Positions 30,371 to 41,461 of a stretch of DNA of 64,000 nt are shown piece after piece. The stretch lies in the NCBI GenBank assembly GCA_021801025.1, contig JAJYYK010000002.1, forward strand, positions 62,001 through 126,000. Reading direction: 5' to 3'. The notes below the pieces were generated by a model, which was not told the origin of the DNA, did no database searches, and saw only the letters and a program-made list of their open reading frames with translations. This stretch comes from Pseudomonadota bacterium. Lineage in GTDB: Bacteria; Pseudomonadota; Gammaproteobacteria; Burkholderiales; Sulfuriferulaceae. The translations under genes were made by a program, and so were the position numbers. Positions within the stretch are counted from its first letter, which is position 1; every line of letters starts with the position of its first letter.

Positions 30371-31849
30371 ATGCGCACGTTTTTATTTCCACTTTTATTC
30401 ATACCATGCATATTGCTGACTGCGTGCACGGTTGGACCGGACTTTAAACACCCCGATGCGCCCAAAATATCCGCCTACACTGCACACAGCCTGCCTGACG
30501 CCAGCGCGTCTGCACCCGTTGCCATGGGCACAACACAACACTTTTCCAGCACCTTGTCTGACACAGAATCCTGGTGGACAAGCTTTGGCTCAAATCAGCT
30601 CAACACGCTGGTTGACCAAGCTTTACAAGCCAGCCCAACTATTACCGCAGCACGCGCCACATTAGAACAGGCGCGACAAACTTATGAAGCGCAAGCAGGT
30701 TCGACACTGCTACCAAAAGCCGACCTCAATCTGGGTGCTCAACGCCAAGTATTTAATGATGCGGCATTCGGTCAAAGCGGCACCAGTAAACCCTTCAATC
30801 TTTACAATAGCACTGTGGGTGTCACCTACCTGTTTGATATGTTTGGTGGCAACCGCCGTGCACTGGAAGCTTATGCTGCGCAAAGCGATTACCAGCGTGA
30901 TCAACTGCGTGCTGCGCAACTGACCCTTGCGGGGAACATCTCCACCGCCGCAATGACCCAAGCTGCGCTGTATGCACAAATTGACGCCAGCCAGCAAATT
31001 CTGGCACTGCAACAACAGGAATATGACATTGCCAAACAGAGGCAAACCCTGGGCGCCTTGACCATGATCGATGTGCTTCCCATTAAAACGCAACTGGAAC
31101 AAACCCGTGCGAGCGTACTGCCTCTCAACCTTCGTCTGCAACAGACCTCCCACCTGCTGGCCGAGTTAGCGGGCAAAACCCCTGCCAATTTCACCACACC
31201 GCACTTCACCATGTCGGAGTTCGTCCTGCCCAGTCAATTACCTTGGGTGGTCCCGTCGCAACTGGTACGCAGGCGGCCGGACATTCAAGCTGCGGAATCC
31301 CTGCTGCATGCGGCCAACGCGCAATATGGCGTGGCGATCTCGAACACTTACCCCCAGATCAACTTGACGGCCAATCTGGGGCAAGAAGCGTTGACCACCG
31401 GCAGTCTGTTCAATGCCAATGCTGCCCTGTGGTCGTTGGCTGGACAACTTACCCAACCCTTGTTTGATGGTGGACTCAAAGCCGGTGTGAAAGCAGCCAA
31501 AGCCAATCTGGCCATCGTCGATGCCGATTACCAGCAAACGGTTTTGCAAGCGTTTCGTAATGTAGCAGATGCCCTGCGCGCGGTCGATAACGATGCGCAA
31601 ACGCTGGCGGCACAGGCAGCAGCAGAAGATGCCGCACGCAACTCACTTGATTTGACCACCGAACAATTCAAATTGGGCAGCGTCAATGTGTTGCAATTGC
31701 TGACCGTTCAACAACAGGAAGCACAAACGCGCATCAATTTAATTGGCGCGCAAATGCAACGCTTAACCGATACGGCGGCACTTTATCAGGCCATGGGTGG
31801 TGCATGGGTAGCACCTGATGCCTCTTTACAGACCAGCTCAGGCCAATAA
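30371..31849 (+). CDS. RND efflux outer-membrane lipoprotein, NodT/OprM family
   Basis: A 492-residue outer-membrane factor. The signal peptide ends in the lipobox LLTAC, followed by TVGPDFKHP, a classic OprM/NodT start. Two outer-membrane efflux repeats follow, with the LVRRRPDIQAAE motif between them. It forms the exit duct for the pump encoded downstream. The ATG at 30371 has AGGA upstream. In the order marR-OMF-adaptor-permease it comes first, whereas many systems put it last. Confidence 0.95.
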   Translation: MRTFLFPLLFIPCILLTACTVGPDFKHPDAPKISAYTAHSLPDASASAPVAMGTTQHFSSTLSDTESWWTSFGSNQLNTLVDQALQASPTITAARATLEQARQTYEAQAGSTLLPKADLNLGAQRQVFNDAAFGQSGTSKPFNLYNSTVGVTYLFDMFGGNRRALEAYAAQSDYQRDQLRAAQLTLAGNISTAAMTQAALYAQIDASQQILALQQQEYDIAKQRQTLGALTMIDVLPIKTQLEQTRASVLPLNLRLQQTSHLLAELAGKTPANFTTPHFTMSEFVLPSQLPWVVPSQLVRRRPDIQAAESLLHAANAQYGVAISNTYPQINLTANLGQEALTTGSLFNANAALWSLAGQLTQPLFDGGLKAGVKAAKANLAIVDADYQQTVLQAFRNVADALRAVDNDAQTLAAQAAAEDAARNSLDLTTEQFKLGSVNVLQLLTVQQQEAQTRINLIGAQMQRLTDTAALYQAMGGAWVAPDASLQTSSGQ

Positions 31850-31862
31850 CCAGGAATAATCA

Positions 31863-33005
31863 ATGAATACTTCTTCACGCAAGCCCATGATTGTCATGCT
31901 ATTTTTGGTTGGACTGGTGTTCGGCGCGCTGTATGGCTTCCAACAGTTTCGCAACCACATGATCCAAAAGGCAATTCGGGGCCAGGGTATGCCGCCTCAA
32001 GCCATATCAACGATCATCGCTCACGCCGAAATGTGGTCCCCTCACACTGAAGCAACGGGTAGTTTGCACGCTGCGCTTGGCGCCAATTTATCAACGGAGA
32101 CCGGCGGACTGGTGACAGCCATCCATTTTCAGTCTGGCGAAACCGTCCCTGCGGGCAAATTATTAATTGAATTAAACGCTGACCCACTGAAAGCTCAACT
32201 CGGCGCCTTGCAAGCAACTGAAAAACTGGCACAAATCAATTACAACCGTGATTTGGCACAATTTAAAATACAGGCTGTCAGTCAAGCCACCCTGGATGCC
32301 GATGCCGCCAACCTGCACAGCGCACAAGCCCAGGTTGCCTCCCAGCAAGCACTCATTGCGCAAAAAATGATCCGCGCGCCTTTTGCAGGCAAATTGGGTA
32401 TTCGTCAAGTGGACCCTGGCCAATACCTGACGCCCGGTGCCAGCATTGTCAGCCTGCAAAAACTCGACCCCATTTATCTTGATTTTAGCGTGCCGCAAAC
32501 CCAGTTGTCGCTTATCCATCCCGGTGAAAGCATTCATGCCCAAACCGATGCGCTGCCTGGAAAACTCATGTCGGGCACCATCATGGCCATTGAGCCACAA
32601 ATTGACAGCAGCACGCGCAATATTGCAATACGCGCTGAACTGCCTAATACGGGTGGAAAACTGCTGCCTGGTCTATTCATGACTGTGCTCATCAATCAAG
32701 GCAGCCCACAAAACCTGATCACCTTACCGAACGCAGCCATTGCCTACAACCCCTACGGCAGCACGGTGTTTATTGTGCACAATCACGGTAAAAATGCTGA
32801 CGGCACACCAAAACTGGATGTAGAACAGCGTTTTGTGACCACCGGTGCGACACGTGGCGATCAAGTTTCCATACTTAACGGTGTGCAAGCGGGTGATGTC
32901 GTGGTCACCTCCGGTCAACTCAAGCTGCATAATGGCGCACCGGTGTTTATCAACAACAGCATAACACCCACTAACAATCCTGATCCCAAGGTACGTGACG
33001 AATGA
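31863..33005 (+). CDS. RND efflux periplasmic adaptor (membrane fusion protein)
   Basis: A 380-residue adaptor joining the permease to the outer-membrane duct. It has an N-terminal membrane anchor (MIVMLFLVGLVFGALYGF), a lipoyl-type half-motif around ETGGLVTAIHFQSGETV, a shorter alpha hairpin with SQATLDADAANLHSAQAQV, the second half RAPFAGKLGIRQVDPGQYL, then beta-barrel and membrane-proximal domains. The stop overlaps the permease start by four bases. Confidence 0.95.
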   Translation: MNTSSRKPMIVMLFLVGLVFGALYGFQQFRNHMIQKAIRGQGMPPQAISTIIAHAEMWSPHTEATGSLHAALGANLSTETGGLVTAIHFQSGETVPAGKLLIELNADPLKAQLGALQATEKLAQINYNRDLAQFKIQAVSQATLDADAANLHSAQAQVASQQALIAQKMIRAPFAGKLGIRQVDPGQYLTPGASIVSLQKLDPIYLDFSVPQTQLSLIHPGESIHAQTDALPGKLMSGTIMAIEPQIDSSTRNIAIRAELPNTGGKLLPGLFMTVLINQGSPQNLITLPNAAIAYNPYGSTVFIVHNHGKNADGTPKLDVEQRFVTTGATRGDQVSILNGVQAGDVVVTSGQLKLHNGAPVFINNSITPTNNPDPKVRDE

Positions 33006-36000
33006 GTTTAGCCAGCAGTACGACCTTGCGTAAATTTACGGATATTTTTGTCGAACGCCCGGTACTGGCTACCGTGGTCAGCCTGGTCATACTTGTGCTG
33101 GGTTTGCGTTCAGTCGGTCTGCTTCCGATTTTGCAATTCCCTTATACACAAAATGCGGTGGTCACTGTGACCACCGCGTATCCTGGTGCCGATTCCAATC
33201 TGGTTGCCAGCTTCATCACCACCCCGCTGGAAAATGCGGTTGCTCAAGCCAACGGCATTGATTACATGACCTCAAGCAGTGTTCAGGGCGTCAGTACGAT
33301 CACTGCCAACCTGCGTCTCAATTATGACCCGGACAAGGCCATGACCGAGATCAACACCAAGGTCAATGCCGTACTCAACCAGATGCCGCCCCAGGCACAA
33401 AAGCCGGTACTGAGCGTAAGCATAGGTCAAACCATCGATGCCATGTACATTGGTTTTTACAGCGACCAACTGAAACCCAATCAGGTGACGGATTATCTGG
33501 TCCGAGCCGTGCAACCCAAGCTACAGGCCATCAATGGCGTACAAACCGCAGAACTCCTCGGCGCAAAAAACTTTGCATTACGTGCATGGCTTAATCCGCA
33601 AAAACTCGCCGCTGCGGGTCTGACTGCCGCCGATGTGTATAACGCGCTGGCTGCCAACAATTTTCTGTCCTCAAACGGCCAAACACGTGGCCAAATGGTT
33701 CAAATTAATCTCAATGCATCCACGGCGTTGCACTCTGCAGACCAGTTTCGTCAAATTATTCTGAAACAACAAGGCAATGCCACGGTGCGGCTAAGCGATG
33801 TCGCCACCGTGGTGCTGGGCTCGGACGATTACGACACCAGCGTGGCCTTCGATGGGAAAAAGGCCGTTTATGTCGGAATACAGGTTGCACCCAGTGCCAA
33901 TCTGCTGGAGGTAATTGCCCGTGTCAACAAGGCATTACCTGGTATTCAAGCTGAACTTCCCAACGGGATCAAAGCGCGTGTCGTCTATGACTCCACCAAA
34001 TTCGTCAACTCATCCATTAACGAAGTGGTCAAAACCCTGGCCGAAGCGGTGCTCATTGTTACTTTAGTGGTGTTCGTTTTTCTTGGCTCGCCCCGTGCCG
34101 TACTGATTCCTGTCATTGCCATCCCGCTGTCTTTAATCGGCACCTTCACCTTAATGCTGGCTTTGGGGTACTCCATCAACCTGCTGACACTGTTGTCACT
34201 GGTGCTGGCGATTGGTTTGGTGGTGGATGACGCCATTATTGTGGTTGAAAATGTCAGCCGCCATCTGGAAAATGGCCTGACGCCTTTTGATGCCGCCATT
34301 CAGGCTGCACGAGAATTGTCCAACCCCATTATCGCCATGACCATTGTGCTGGTCGCCGTTTATGTGCCGATTGGATTTATGGGCGGATTAACAGGCGCGT
34401 TGTTTACCGAGTTTGCATTCACGCTGGTTAGCACGGTAGTGCTATCTGCCGTCATTGCTTTAACCCTGTCACCCATGATGTGTTCGCGGATGTTACGTGC
34501 TCCAAAACGCGAAGGCGGAAATTGGTCCGACCATCTGGTGTTGTGGCTGGATCAACATTTCGCGCGTCTGGATGGTGCCTATGAACGACGGCTGGAAGGT
34601 ATATTAAATCACGTGAAGGTCATTGCCGTATTTGCCATCCTGTTGTTAGGCGGGATTTATTTTCTGTATAGCACATCCATGACAGAATTGGCCCCACAGG
34701 AAGACCAGGGTGTGCTCATTGCCGCCTCGTTCAATGCGCCTGATGCGACCCTGCAACAACGTGAACTGGATGTCAAGGCTGTGCAGCACATATTCGATCG
34801 TCACAGCGAAACTGCGCATGTATTTCAGCTCGACATGCCAACGCAAGTGATCAGCGGCATGGTGTTAAAGCCCTGGGATGAGCGCAAGCAAACCAGTAAC
34901 ATGCTACAACCTCAGCTTCAAAAAGAATTGGGGCAAATTGCTGGCACCCAGAACGCCATTTTTCAACCCCCTTCCCTGCCCGGATCACGGGGCCTGCCCG
35001 TGCAATTTGTACTGACCACCACGCAACCGTTCTCCGAATTATTTACTGTATCGCAAAAATTTCTGAATGACGCGCAAAAATCGGGGGAATTCATTTTTCT
35101 GCAATCAGATTTAAGAATTGATCTTCCCCAAACCACCGTGGTGATCGACCGCAATATGGCCGCGCAATTGGGCCTCAATATGCAGGACATCGGTTCTGCG
35201 CTTTCCGCCATGCTGGGTGGCGGCTATGTGAATTACTTCGCCATGGATGGCCGCTCTTATCAAGTGATCCCGCAAGTTCAGCAAGCCTTTCGCTTGAACG
35301 CCGATCAATTGAAAAACTACGAACTGCGCAGCGCCAGCGGAAAAATGGTACGACTGTCCACTGTTGTGCATTTGGAAACCAGCACCCAACCGGAGACCAT
35401 CAACCATTTCCAGCAACAAAATATGGCCACCATTCAGGGTGTCGTGTTTCCAACCATTTCTCAGGGACAAGCGCTGGCGCACCTTAAGTCGCTTGCCGAG
35501 CGCACCTTGCCTGCCAACTACAGCTTCGATTACGCTGGACAATCGCGTCAATACATACAGGAGTCCGGCGGATTGGTTCTCACCTTCCTGTTCGCGCTGG
35601 TGATTATTTTTCTGGCCCTGTCCGCCCAGTTTGAAAGCTTCCTTGACCCCATTATCATTTTAGTGTCGGTCCCCATGTCTATTGCTGGCGCACTGATTTT
35701 TATCAATCTGGGTATAGGGCATGCCACCTTGAACATTTTTACTGAAGTCGGCCTGGTGACCCTGATCGGACTGATTTCAAAACACGGTATTCTGATTGTC
35801 GAATTCGCCAACACCTTACAACGTGGCGGCATGGATAAACGTGCTGCAATCACCAAGGCGGCTGGTCTGCGCTTACGCCCCATTTTGATGACCACCTTCG
35901 CCATGGTGCTGGGTGTCATGCCGCTGATTTTCGCTCAGGGTGCTGGCGCAGTCAGTCGCTTTAATCTTGGTTTGGTGATTGCCAGCGGCCTGTCCATCGG

Positions 36001-36085
36001 TACGATATTTACCCTGTTTGTGGTACCTGGCATGTACATGCTGTTGGCCACGGATCATAGCAAGGAAGCAAAAATAAACGGCTAA
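33002..36085 (+). CDS. RND multidrug efflux permease (AcrB/HAE1 family)
   Basis: A 1027-residue proton-driven transporter with the twelve-helix RND layout and two large periplasmic loops. The start FVERPVLATVVSLVILVLG and the helix-4 proton-relay block LVLAIGLVVDDAIIVVENV with its paired aspartates are visible; the second-half relay region is near LVTLIGLISKHGILIVEFAN. Substrate range cannot be told from sequence. It ends the marR-controlled operon. Confidence 0.96.
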   Translation: MSLASSTTLRKFTDIFVERPVLATVVSLVILVLGLRSVGLLPILQFPYTQNAVVTVTTAYPGADSNLVASFITTPLENAVAQANGIDYMTSSSVQGVSTITANLRLNYDPDKAMTEINTKVNAVLNQMPPQAQKPVLSVSIGQTIDAMYIGFYSDQLKPNQVTDYLVRAVQPKLQAINGVQTAELLGAKNFALRAWLNPQKLAAAGLTAADVYNALAANNFLSSNGQTRGQMVQINLNASTALHSADQFRQIILKQQGNATVRLSDVATVVLGSDDYDTSVAFDGKKAVYVGIQVAPSANLLEVIARVNKALPGIQAELPNGIKARVVYDSTKFVNSSINEVVKTLAEAVLIVTLVVFVFLGSPRAVLIPVIAIPLSLIGTFTLMLALGYSINLLTLLSLVLAIGLVVDDAIIVVENVSRHLENGLTPFDAAIQAARELSNPIIAMTIVLVAVYVPIGFMGGLTGALFTEFAFTLVSTVVLSAVIALTLSPMMCSRMLRAPKREGGNWSDHLVLWLDQHFARLDGAYERRLEGILNHVKVIAVFAILLLGGIYFLYSTSMTELAPQEDQGVLIAASFNAPDATLQQRELDVKAVQHIFDRHSETAHVFQLDMPTQVISGMVLKPWDERKQTSNMLQPQLQKELGQIAGTQNAIFQPPSLPGSRGLPVQFVLTTTQPFSELFTVSQKFLNDAQKSGEFIFLQSDLRIDLPQTTVVIDRNMAAQLGLNMQDIGSALSAMLGGGYVNYFAMDGRSYQVIPQVQQAFRLNADQLKNYELRSASGKMVRLSTVVHLETSTQPETINHFQQQNMATIQGVVFPTISQGQALAHLKSLAERTLPANYSFDYAGQSRQYIQESGGLVLTFLFALVIIFLALSAQFESFLDPIIILVSVPMSIAGALIFINLGIGHATLNIFTEVGLVTLIGLISKHGILIVEFANTLQRGGMDKRAAITKAAGLRLRPILMTTFAMVLGVMPLIFAQGAGAVSRFNLGLVIASGLSIGTIFTLFVVPGMYMLLATDHSKEAKING

Positions 36086-36195
36086 CGTAATACAGCGCCA
36101 ATGGCAGGCGCTGGCCGTCACAAAAAATTCATCAATTTCCACTTCCAGAATCATGGCGGAAACAGTATTATTCATGAATTTCAAAAGGGTTTTAC

Positions 36196-36567
36196 ATGCA
36201 GGAGTCCCCATACAAAGGCAAAACAGGCGTTAAACGTGTATTCAATGCCTTGATGTATTCGCTGGACGGCATGAAAGCCGCACTACAGTATGAAGATGCA
36301 TTTCGGCAAGAGATGCTGTTGTCCATGGTACTCATTCCACTGGCCCTGTATTTGGAACGACATGCAGTGGAACGCGTACTGATGATTGCTTCAGTCCTGT
36401 TTGTGCTGGTAGTGGAATTGCTCAATTCCGCTGTTGAAGCGGCAGTTGACCGCATTTCACTTGAACACCACCACCTGATTAAACGTGCCAAAGACATGGG
36501 CAGCGCTGCGGTATTGGTGTCTCTCATCAATGTGCTGGTGGTATGGGGATTGATTCTTCTGGCCTGA
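36196..36567 (+). CDS. dgkA: Diacylglycerol kinase
   Basis: A 123-residue three-helix inner-membrane lipid kinase that recycles diacylglycerol to phosphatidic acid. The catalytic VVELLNSAVEAAVDR block with its glutamates and the ALQYEDAFRQE and KRAKDMGSAAVL segments are characteristic. It is convergent with the phosphoesterase gene. Confidence 0.95.
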   Translation: MQESPYKGKTGVKRVFNALMYSLDGMKAALQYEDAFRQEMLLSMVLIPLALYLERHAVERVLMIASVLFVLVVELLNSAVEAAVDRISLEHHHLIKRAKDMGSAAVLVSLINVLVVWGLILLA

Positions 36568-36615
36568 TTACCTGGTAATATCTGGCTACCTGTCGCCGGT
36601 TTTACATTCAATTTT

Positions 36616-38025
36616 TCATGTTGAGGAATGCACCTGCGGCACATCACAAAACGAGGTTTTGCCATGAATATGGCAGGTATTGACACGCTTTCCATCTGTA
36701 TTCCAAATACCCACTTCCCAATCTTTATCCCCTGTTCGTTCCAGCGTCATGTAGCCGAATCCATCCACCCATGAACTGAAGTGAGCCACTTGCGCCCCAA
36801 TGGCTGGTGTAGCCTCGTCTGGAAGCCTTTTCGGCATGGGAACGATGTCTTCCTGCGTGCCAGAAAACCCTGCCACAAATTGACTGGGATAATCATTGGC
36901 GAAGCCGATTTGTTCCCACACATGCACATGCCCTGACAACAACACATCAATCTTATCCGGAAATAAATGTGGATTAAGCGGATGCCATACGGATTGCAAA
37001 CCCACATTACCCGGCAACATGGTAATGCGCCCATGCACCGGTTCAGATGAAAATCCGAGTATGGGTTGATGATTCACAATAAAATTATCATCCGCCAGCA
37101 TGGATAACTGATCCAATTGACGGTAAAGTTTACGGTATGCCACAGCACGGGGATCATCCTGTGCGAATGCTTTATTTGCCGTTCTGGAGGTGTCCAGCAC
37201 AATCATTTGAGCATGATCGCCCAGAGGCACCGCATAAGCATCGCTGAAATCACCGATGTTGTCATTTGCCGCCACATTGCAATCCTGACCGGCGACCAGA
37301 GGTAGTGGTGCAAGAAATCGCCACCAACCCTGACCAGCACGGTTACAGGATTCATGGTTACCTCGCACCACGATCCATGGTGCCGCACGCAGCAAGGGTC
37401 GTGCCGGATCAAAAAAATCTGCTTGCCAACTGTCGGCGCCATAACCCCACGGACTGCCGGTGCAGCCAGGCTGGTCTTTGGGGCAAGGGTTTTCCCGATA
37501 TAGATAATCACCCACATGTACGACGATGTCCGGGTGCCAGCGGGCAGCCAACTCAGCGATGCGAGAGAAAGGGTATTGCTTGACATCATGACATGCTTGC
37601 CATGCGTGATCGGCACTGTTCAATCGGCAACCCGTGTCACCGATCACAACAATGCGACGAATCTCTTTGGGTGGTAATGGCAAAACCTGACCATTGACAC
37701 TGGCGGAGCTTGCGTTTTTGGGAACAAGATACTCGCATGTTCTCACCGGAAAATCAGAAGGCTTCGAATCAGATACCGAAGAATGTGTTGGGCGTTGCGG
37801 CTCCAGAGCGGGTGCGGCACGTTCGCTCATCGGCGCCAACTGCCCATCAATACGGATGCCAGGGCATTGCGCTTCAGAGGTAATCACCCGTGCAATGGCC
37901 CGTCCACCGGAACCTAGCACTACATAGGCGTCGAAGCGATCATGCTTATCCTGTGCGCAGGCGGCCGAACCTGTCAGGCTTGCCACGACCAGGGTGATCA
38001 CAGCGAGATTGATCCGTACACTCAT
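36616..38025 (-). CDS. Secreted metallophosphoesterase
   Basis: A 469-residue calcineurin-like phosphoesterase. A signal peptide (MSVRINLAVITLVVASL ... SAACAQ) directs it out of the cytoplasm. Metal-binding motifs are in order: VIGDTGC, HVGDYLY, VRGNHES, VNHQPIL and SGHVHVWEQ. The substrate is unknown. The ATG at 38025 has AGGA upstream; the frame continues to 38073 without reason to use it. The gene lies 54 bases after metR on the same strand. Confidence 0.88.
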   Translation of the reverse strand: MSVRINLAVITLVVASLTGSAACAQDKHDRFDAYVVLGSGGRAIARVITSEAQCPGIRIDGQLAPMSERAAPALEPQRPTHSSVSDSKPSDFPVRTCEYLVPKNASSASVNGQVLPLPPKEIRRIVVIGDTGCRLNSADHAWQACHDVKQYPFSRIAELAARWHPDIVVHVGDYLYRENPCPKDQPGCTGSPWGYGADSWQADFFDPARPLLRAAPWIVVRGNHESCNRAGQGWWRFLAPLPLVAGQDCNVAANDNIGDFSDAYAVPLGDHAQMIVLDTSRTANKAFAQDDPRAVAYRKLYRQLDQLSMLADDNFIVNHQPILGFSSEPVHGRITMLPGNVGLQSVWHPLNPHLFPDKIDVLLSGHVHVWEQIGFANDYPSQFVAGFSGTQEDIVPMPKRLPDEATPAIGAQVAHFSSWVDGFGYMTLERTGDKDWEVGIWNTDGKRVNTCHIHGKTSFCDVPQVHSST

Positions 38026-38079
38026 CAGCAAAGTCCTTTCATATCGGGAAACATCACCAGCACGCCTTAACAAAAAATC

Positions 38080-38994
38080 TCAACCCAAAGGCTCAATACC
38101 AGACAAACTCATAAACACTTGTTCGCGCAGCAACGTAATAAAATCGCGCAAATAAGCACGCTCCGCATCACCCTGCCGTACCGCCGCGTACAAGCCGCTC
38201 CACAAGCCTTTGGCGCCAATAGGACGCGCGACCACATAACCACGTTCCAGATAAGGCACGACCGCCCAGGCAGGTAAGGCCGCCAAGCCTTTTCGGCTGG
38301 CGACCAATTGTACGATGGCGATGGTCAGTTCAACTTGTCGCCGTTCCGGATAGACCCCTGCAGGTTTGAGCACACGCCGCACCACGTCCAGCAAGCGGTC
38401 AGGGGCAGGGTAAGTGATCAATGTTTCAGAAGCAAAGTCAGCAGCCTCTAACCATGCTTTCGCGGCAAGCGGATGGCTGCGGCTCATCAGCGCCTGCATT
38501 TCGTAGCGGAACAAAGGCTCACACACCACGTTACGATTGGCTTCCGGTTCGGACACAATCACCAAATCTGCCCGGTCTTCTTCCAGCAAACCGATGGGGT
38601 CAGCATGAAACCCTCCTACCAGATCCATTTCCACCTCTGGCCAACGCATACGATACTCATCCATCGCGGGCATCAACCAGTCGTAACAGGTGTGGCATTC
38701 AACGGCCAAACGCAAACGCCCCACCGGCTGATGCGCGGCAAGTCGGGCCAGGTCACGCTCAGCTTCATGAATGCTCGGCGTAATCGCGCGCGAAAGTTGT
38801 AACAGGCGTTCCCCGGCTGGGGTAAGCCGCATGGGGCGTGTGCGCTCGAACAAGAGCACATCATAATGCTTTTCCAGCAGTACCAATTGGTGTGACAAAG
38901 CCGATTGCGTCAAGTACAGGTGCGCTGCCGCACGAGTGATGTTGCCAAACTCGTAAATGGCTTCAATCAAGCGAAGGTGTTTGAGTGTGAGCAC
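38080..38994 (-). CDS. metR: LysR-type regulator of methionine synthesis, MetR
   Basis: A 304-residue LysR-type activator. The N-terminal helix-turn-helix has FGNITRAAAHLYLTQSALSHQL, and the effector-binding domain resembles MetR with RLRLAVECHTCYDWLMPAM, the part that senses homocysteine in enterics. The start is GTG with a GAGG ribosome site. It is divergent from metE, the classic MetR arrangement, and a matching binding site lies between them. Confidence 0.93.
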   Translation of the reverse strand: MLTLKHLRLIEAIYEFGNITRAAAHLYLTQSALSHQLVLLEKHYDVLLFERTRPMRLTPAGERLLQLSRAITPSIHEAERDLARLAAHQPVGRLRLAVECHTCYDWLMPAMDEYRMRWPEVEMDLVGGFHADPIGLLEEDRADLVIVSEPEANRNVVCEPLFRYEMQALMSRSHPLAAKAWLEAADFASETLITYPAPDRLLDVVRRVLKPAGVYPERRQVELTIAIVQLVASRKGLAALPAWAVVPYLERGYVVARPIGAKGLWSGLYAAVRQGDAERAYLRDFITLLREQVFMSLSGIEPLG

Positions 38995-39021
38995 GTTGCC
39001 TCAGCGATTCAGGACGGAACA

Positions 39022-39034
39022 TGAATAAATTTCA
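39022..39034. promoter_or_regulatory. Probable MetR binding site
   Basis: TGAATAAATTTCA fits the enteric MetR consensus TGAA-N5-TTCA exactly and lies in the metR/metE intergenic region. Binding is inferred from the pattern and position. Confidence 0.65.
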
Positions 39035-39126
39035 TCAATTACAGCAAAACAATTCGTTTGCATCATAAAGCATCTTGCCGCATGATGCACGCTGTCTCAA
39101 TTTTTATTTGAATTTGGAGTGCTCGC

Positions 39127-41439
39127 ATGACTACTGTACATAGCCTTGGCTTTCCCCGCATAGGCAAACACCGCGAATTAAAATTCGCTCTGGAAAAATT
39201 CTGGCATGGTGAAACCGATGTCGCCGCCCTGGAAAATACCGCAAAAGATTTGCGCACGCAACACTGGAAAATCCAGGCCGATGCAGGTCTGGATTTCGTG
39301 AGCGTCGGCGATTTTGCTTTTTACGACCAAATGTTGAATCATATTCAATTATTGGGTTGCGAACCCAAGCGTTTTGGCTTTGACGCAAACGCATCGGAGA
39401 TTGATCGTCATTTCACCATGGCGCGCGGCGTAGCGAATGAAACTGCCAGTACATGTTGCGGTGGGCACGCCGAACAACACAGCAATGCAGCGCTGGAAAT
39501 GACCAAATGGTTCGATACCAACTACCATTATCTGGTACCTGAATTCACCAAAGATACGCAATTTTCCCTGAATTCAAACCGCCTGTTCGATCAAGTCACG
39601 GAAGCACAGTCTCACGGCCATGCCGTCAAGGTCAGTTTGATCGGCCCACTGACCTTTCTTTATTTGGGCAAAGAAAAATCTGACAGTCTCAACCGTCTGG
39701 ATTTACTGCCTGCCTTATTACCTGTTTACAAAAGCATTCTGGCACGCCTCAAAACTCTGGGTGTCGAATGGGTGCAAATTGATGAGCCTATTTTGTGTCT
39801 GGACTTGCCTGCAAACTGGAAGGCCGCATTCCAGCCCAGCTACCAGCAATTACAGGACAGTGGCGTCAAGCTATTGCTTGCCACCTATTTTGGGGCACTG
39901 GAAGACAACCTGAACCTGGCTTGCAGTTTACCTGTCAGCGGTTTGCATGTAGATGTGGTGCGTGCGCCCCAACAATTTGACACGGTGATCGCCGCGTTGC
40001 CTGCTGACAAAATCTTGTCTCTGGGCGTAATTGATGGTCGCAACATTTGGCGCGCTGATCTGGCACAAATCCTGTCCCAGGCACAAGCCGCTCGCGCTAA
40101 ATTGGGTGATCGTTTGTGGTTAGCACCGTCGTGCTCGTTGCAACATGTGCCTGTTGATTTGACGACCGAATCCAAAATGGATGCTGAATTGCGTTCATGG
40201 ATGGCCTATGCAGTACAGAAACTGGATGAATTAGGTGCCTTGAAACAAGGTCTGGACCATGGCGTTGCCACAGCACAGGCTGCATTTGATGCGTCAAACG
40301 TAGCGGCCGCTTCACGTCGCAGCAGCCCACGCGTACACAATCCGGCTGTGGCGGAACGTTTGGCGCATCTGCCTGCCGATGTGGATCAGCGTCATGCCAC
40401 ATTCAGCGAACGGCAAGCAGTACAACGCGCACGATTCAAATTACCTGCGTTCCCGACCACCACCATTGGTTCATTCCCGCAAACCAAAGCAATTCGCGCG
40501 GCCCGTGCTGCTTACAAGCGCAATGAATTGAGCGAAGCCGATTATGTGAAAGCCATGCGGGCTGAAATCAAACTGGCCGTTGACAAGCAGGTTGAGCTGG
40601 GTATAGACGTATTGGTACACGGCGAGGCTGAACGCAATGACATGGTGGAATATTTCGGTGAACAATTGTCCGGTTTCGCGTTCAGTCAGAATGGTTGGGT
40701 ACAAAGCTATGGTTCGCGTTGTGTGAAACCACCCATCATTTTCGGTGATGTGTCGCGCCCCAAAGCGATGACTGTCGAGTGGACCCGCTATGCACAAAGC
40801 TTGACCAGCCTGCCGATGAAGGGCATGCTGACCGGGCCCGTGACCATTTTACAATGGTCCTTCGTGCGCAACGATCAACCACGTAGTACCACAACCATGC
40901 AAATTGCCCTGGCGATTCGTGATGAAGTGGTCGATTTGGAAAAAGCGGGTATCGGTATTATCCAGATTGACGAACCCGCGATTCGCGAAGGTCTGCCTTT
41001 ACGCCGTGGCGATTGGGCCGACTATCTCAACTGGGCGGGTCGCGCATTTCGCATTTCTGCTTCTGGCGTGCGCAACGAAACCCAGATCCACACCCACATG
41101 TGTTATTCGGAATTCAACGATATTCTGCCTGCTATCGCAGCACTGGATGCGGACGTGATTACCATTGAAACCTCTCGTTCAGACATGGAATTGCTGACTG
41201 GCTTTGGTCAATTCAACTATCCCAACGAAATTGGGCCCGGCGTATATGACATCCACAGCCCGAATGTGCCAACCACTGAAGAAATGGTGCGTTTGATGAA
41301 AAAAGCCAGCGATGTCATTGCCCCTGACTTGTTGTGGGTGAATCCGGATTGCGGTCTCAAAACCCGCGGCTGGCCGGAAACTGAAGCCGCTTTGGCCAAC
41401 ATGGTTGCCGCAGCGAAGGTGATGCGCGCAGCGATTTAA
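39127..41439 (+). CDS. metE: Cobalamin-independent methionine synthase
   Basis: A 770-residue zinc enzyme transferring the methyl group of methyltetrahydrofolate polyglutamate to homocysteine. The two barrel halves are seen: the N-terminal part starts [17 protein letters not shown] and the catalytic half starts [16 protein letters not shown]. Zinc ligands lie in THMCYSEF and in [15 protein letters not shown] lies upstream of the ATG. It is divergent from metR and followed by a strong terminator. Confidence 0.98.
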   Translation: MTTVHSLGFPRIGKHRELKFALEKFWHGETDVAALENTAKDLRTQHWKIQADAGLDFVSVGDFAFYDQMLNHIQLLGCEPKRFGFDANASEIDRHFTMARGVANETASTCCGGHAEQHSNAALEMTKWFDTNYHYLVPEFTKDTQFSLNSNRLFDQVTEAQSHGHAVKVSLIGPLTFLYLGKEKSDSLNRLDLLPALLPVYKSILARLKTLGVEWVQIDEPILCLDLPANWKAAFQPSYQQLQDSGVKLLLATYFGALEDNLNLACSLPVSGLHVDVVRAPQQFDTVIAALPADKILSLGVIDGRNIWRADLAQILSQAQAARAKLGDRLWLAPSCSLQHVPVDLTTESKMDAELRSWMAYAVQKLDELGALKQGLDHGVATAQAAFDASNVAAASRRSSPRVHNPAVAERLAHLPADVDQRHATFSERQAVQRARFKLPAFPTTTIGSFPQTKAIRAARAAYKRNELSEADYVKAMRAEIKLAVDKQVELGIDVLVHGEAERNDMVEYFGEQLSGFAFSQNGWVQSYGSRCVKPPIIFGDVSRPKAMTVEWTRYAQSLTSLPMKGMLTGPVTILQWSFVRNDQPRSTTTMQIALAIRDEVVDLEKAGIGIIQIDEPAIREGLPLRRGDWADYLNWAGRAFRISASGVRNETQIHTHMCYSEFNDILPAIAALDADVITIETSRSDMELLTGFGQFNYPNEIGPGVYDIHSPNVPTTEEMVRLMKKASDVIAPDLLWVNPDCGLKTRGWPETEAALANMVAAAKVMRAAI

Positions 41440-41461
41440 CTGTAACAATTAATCAACCAAA

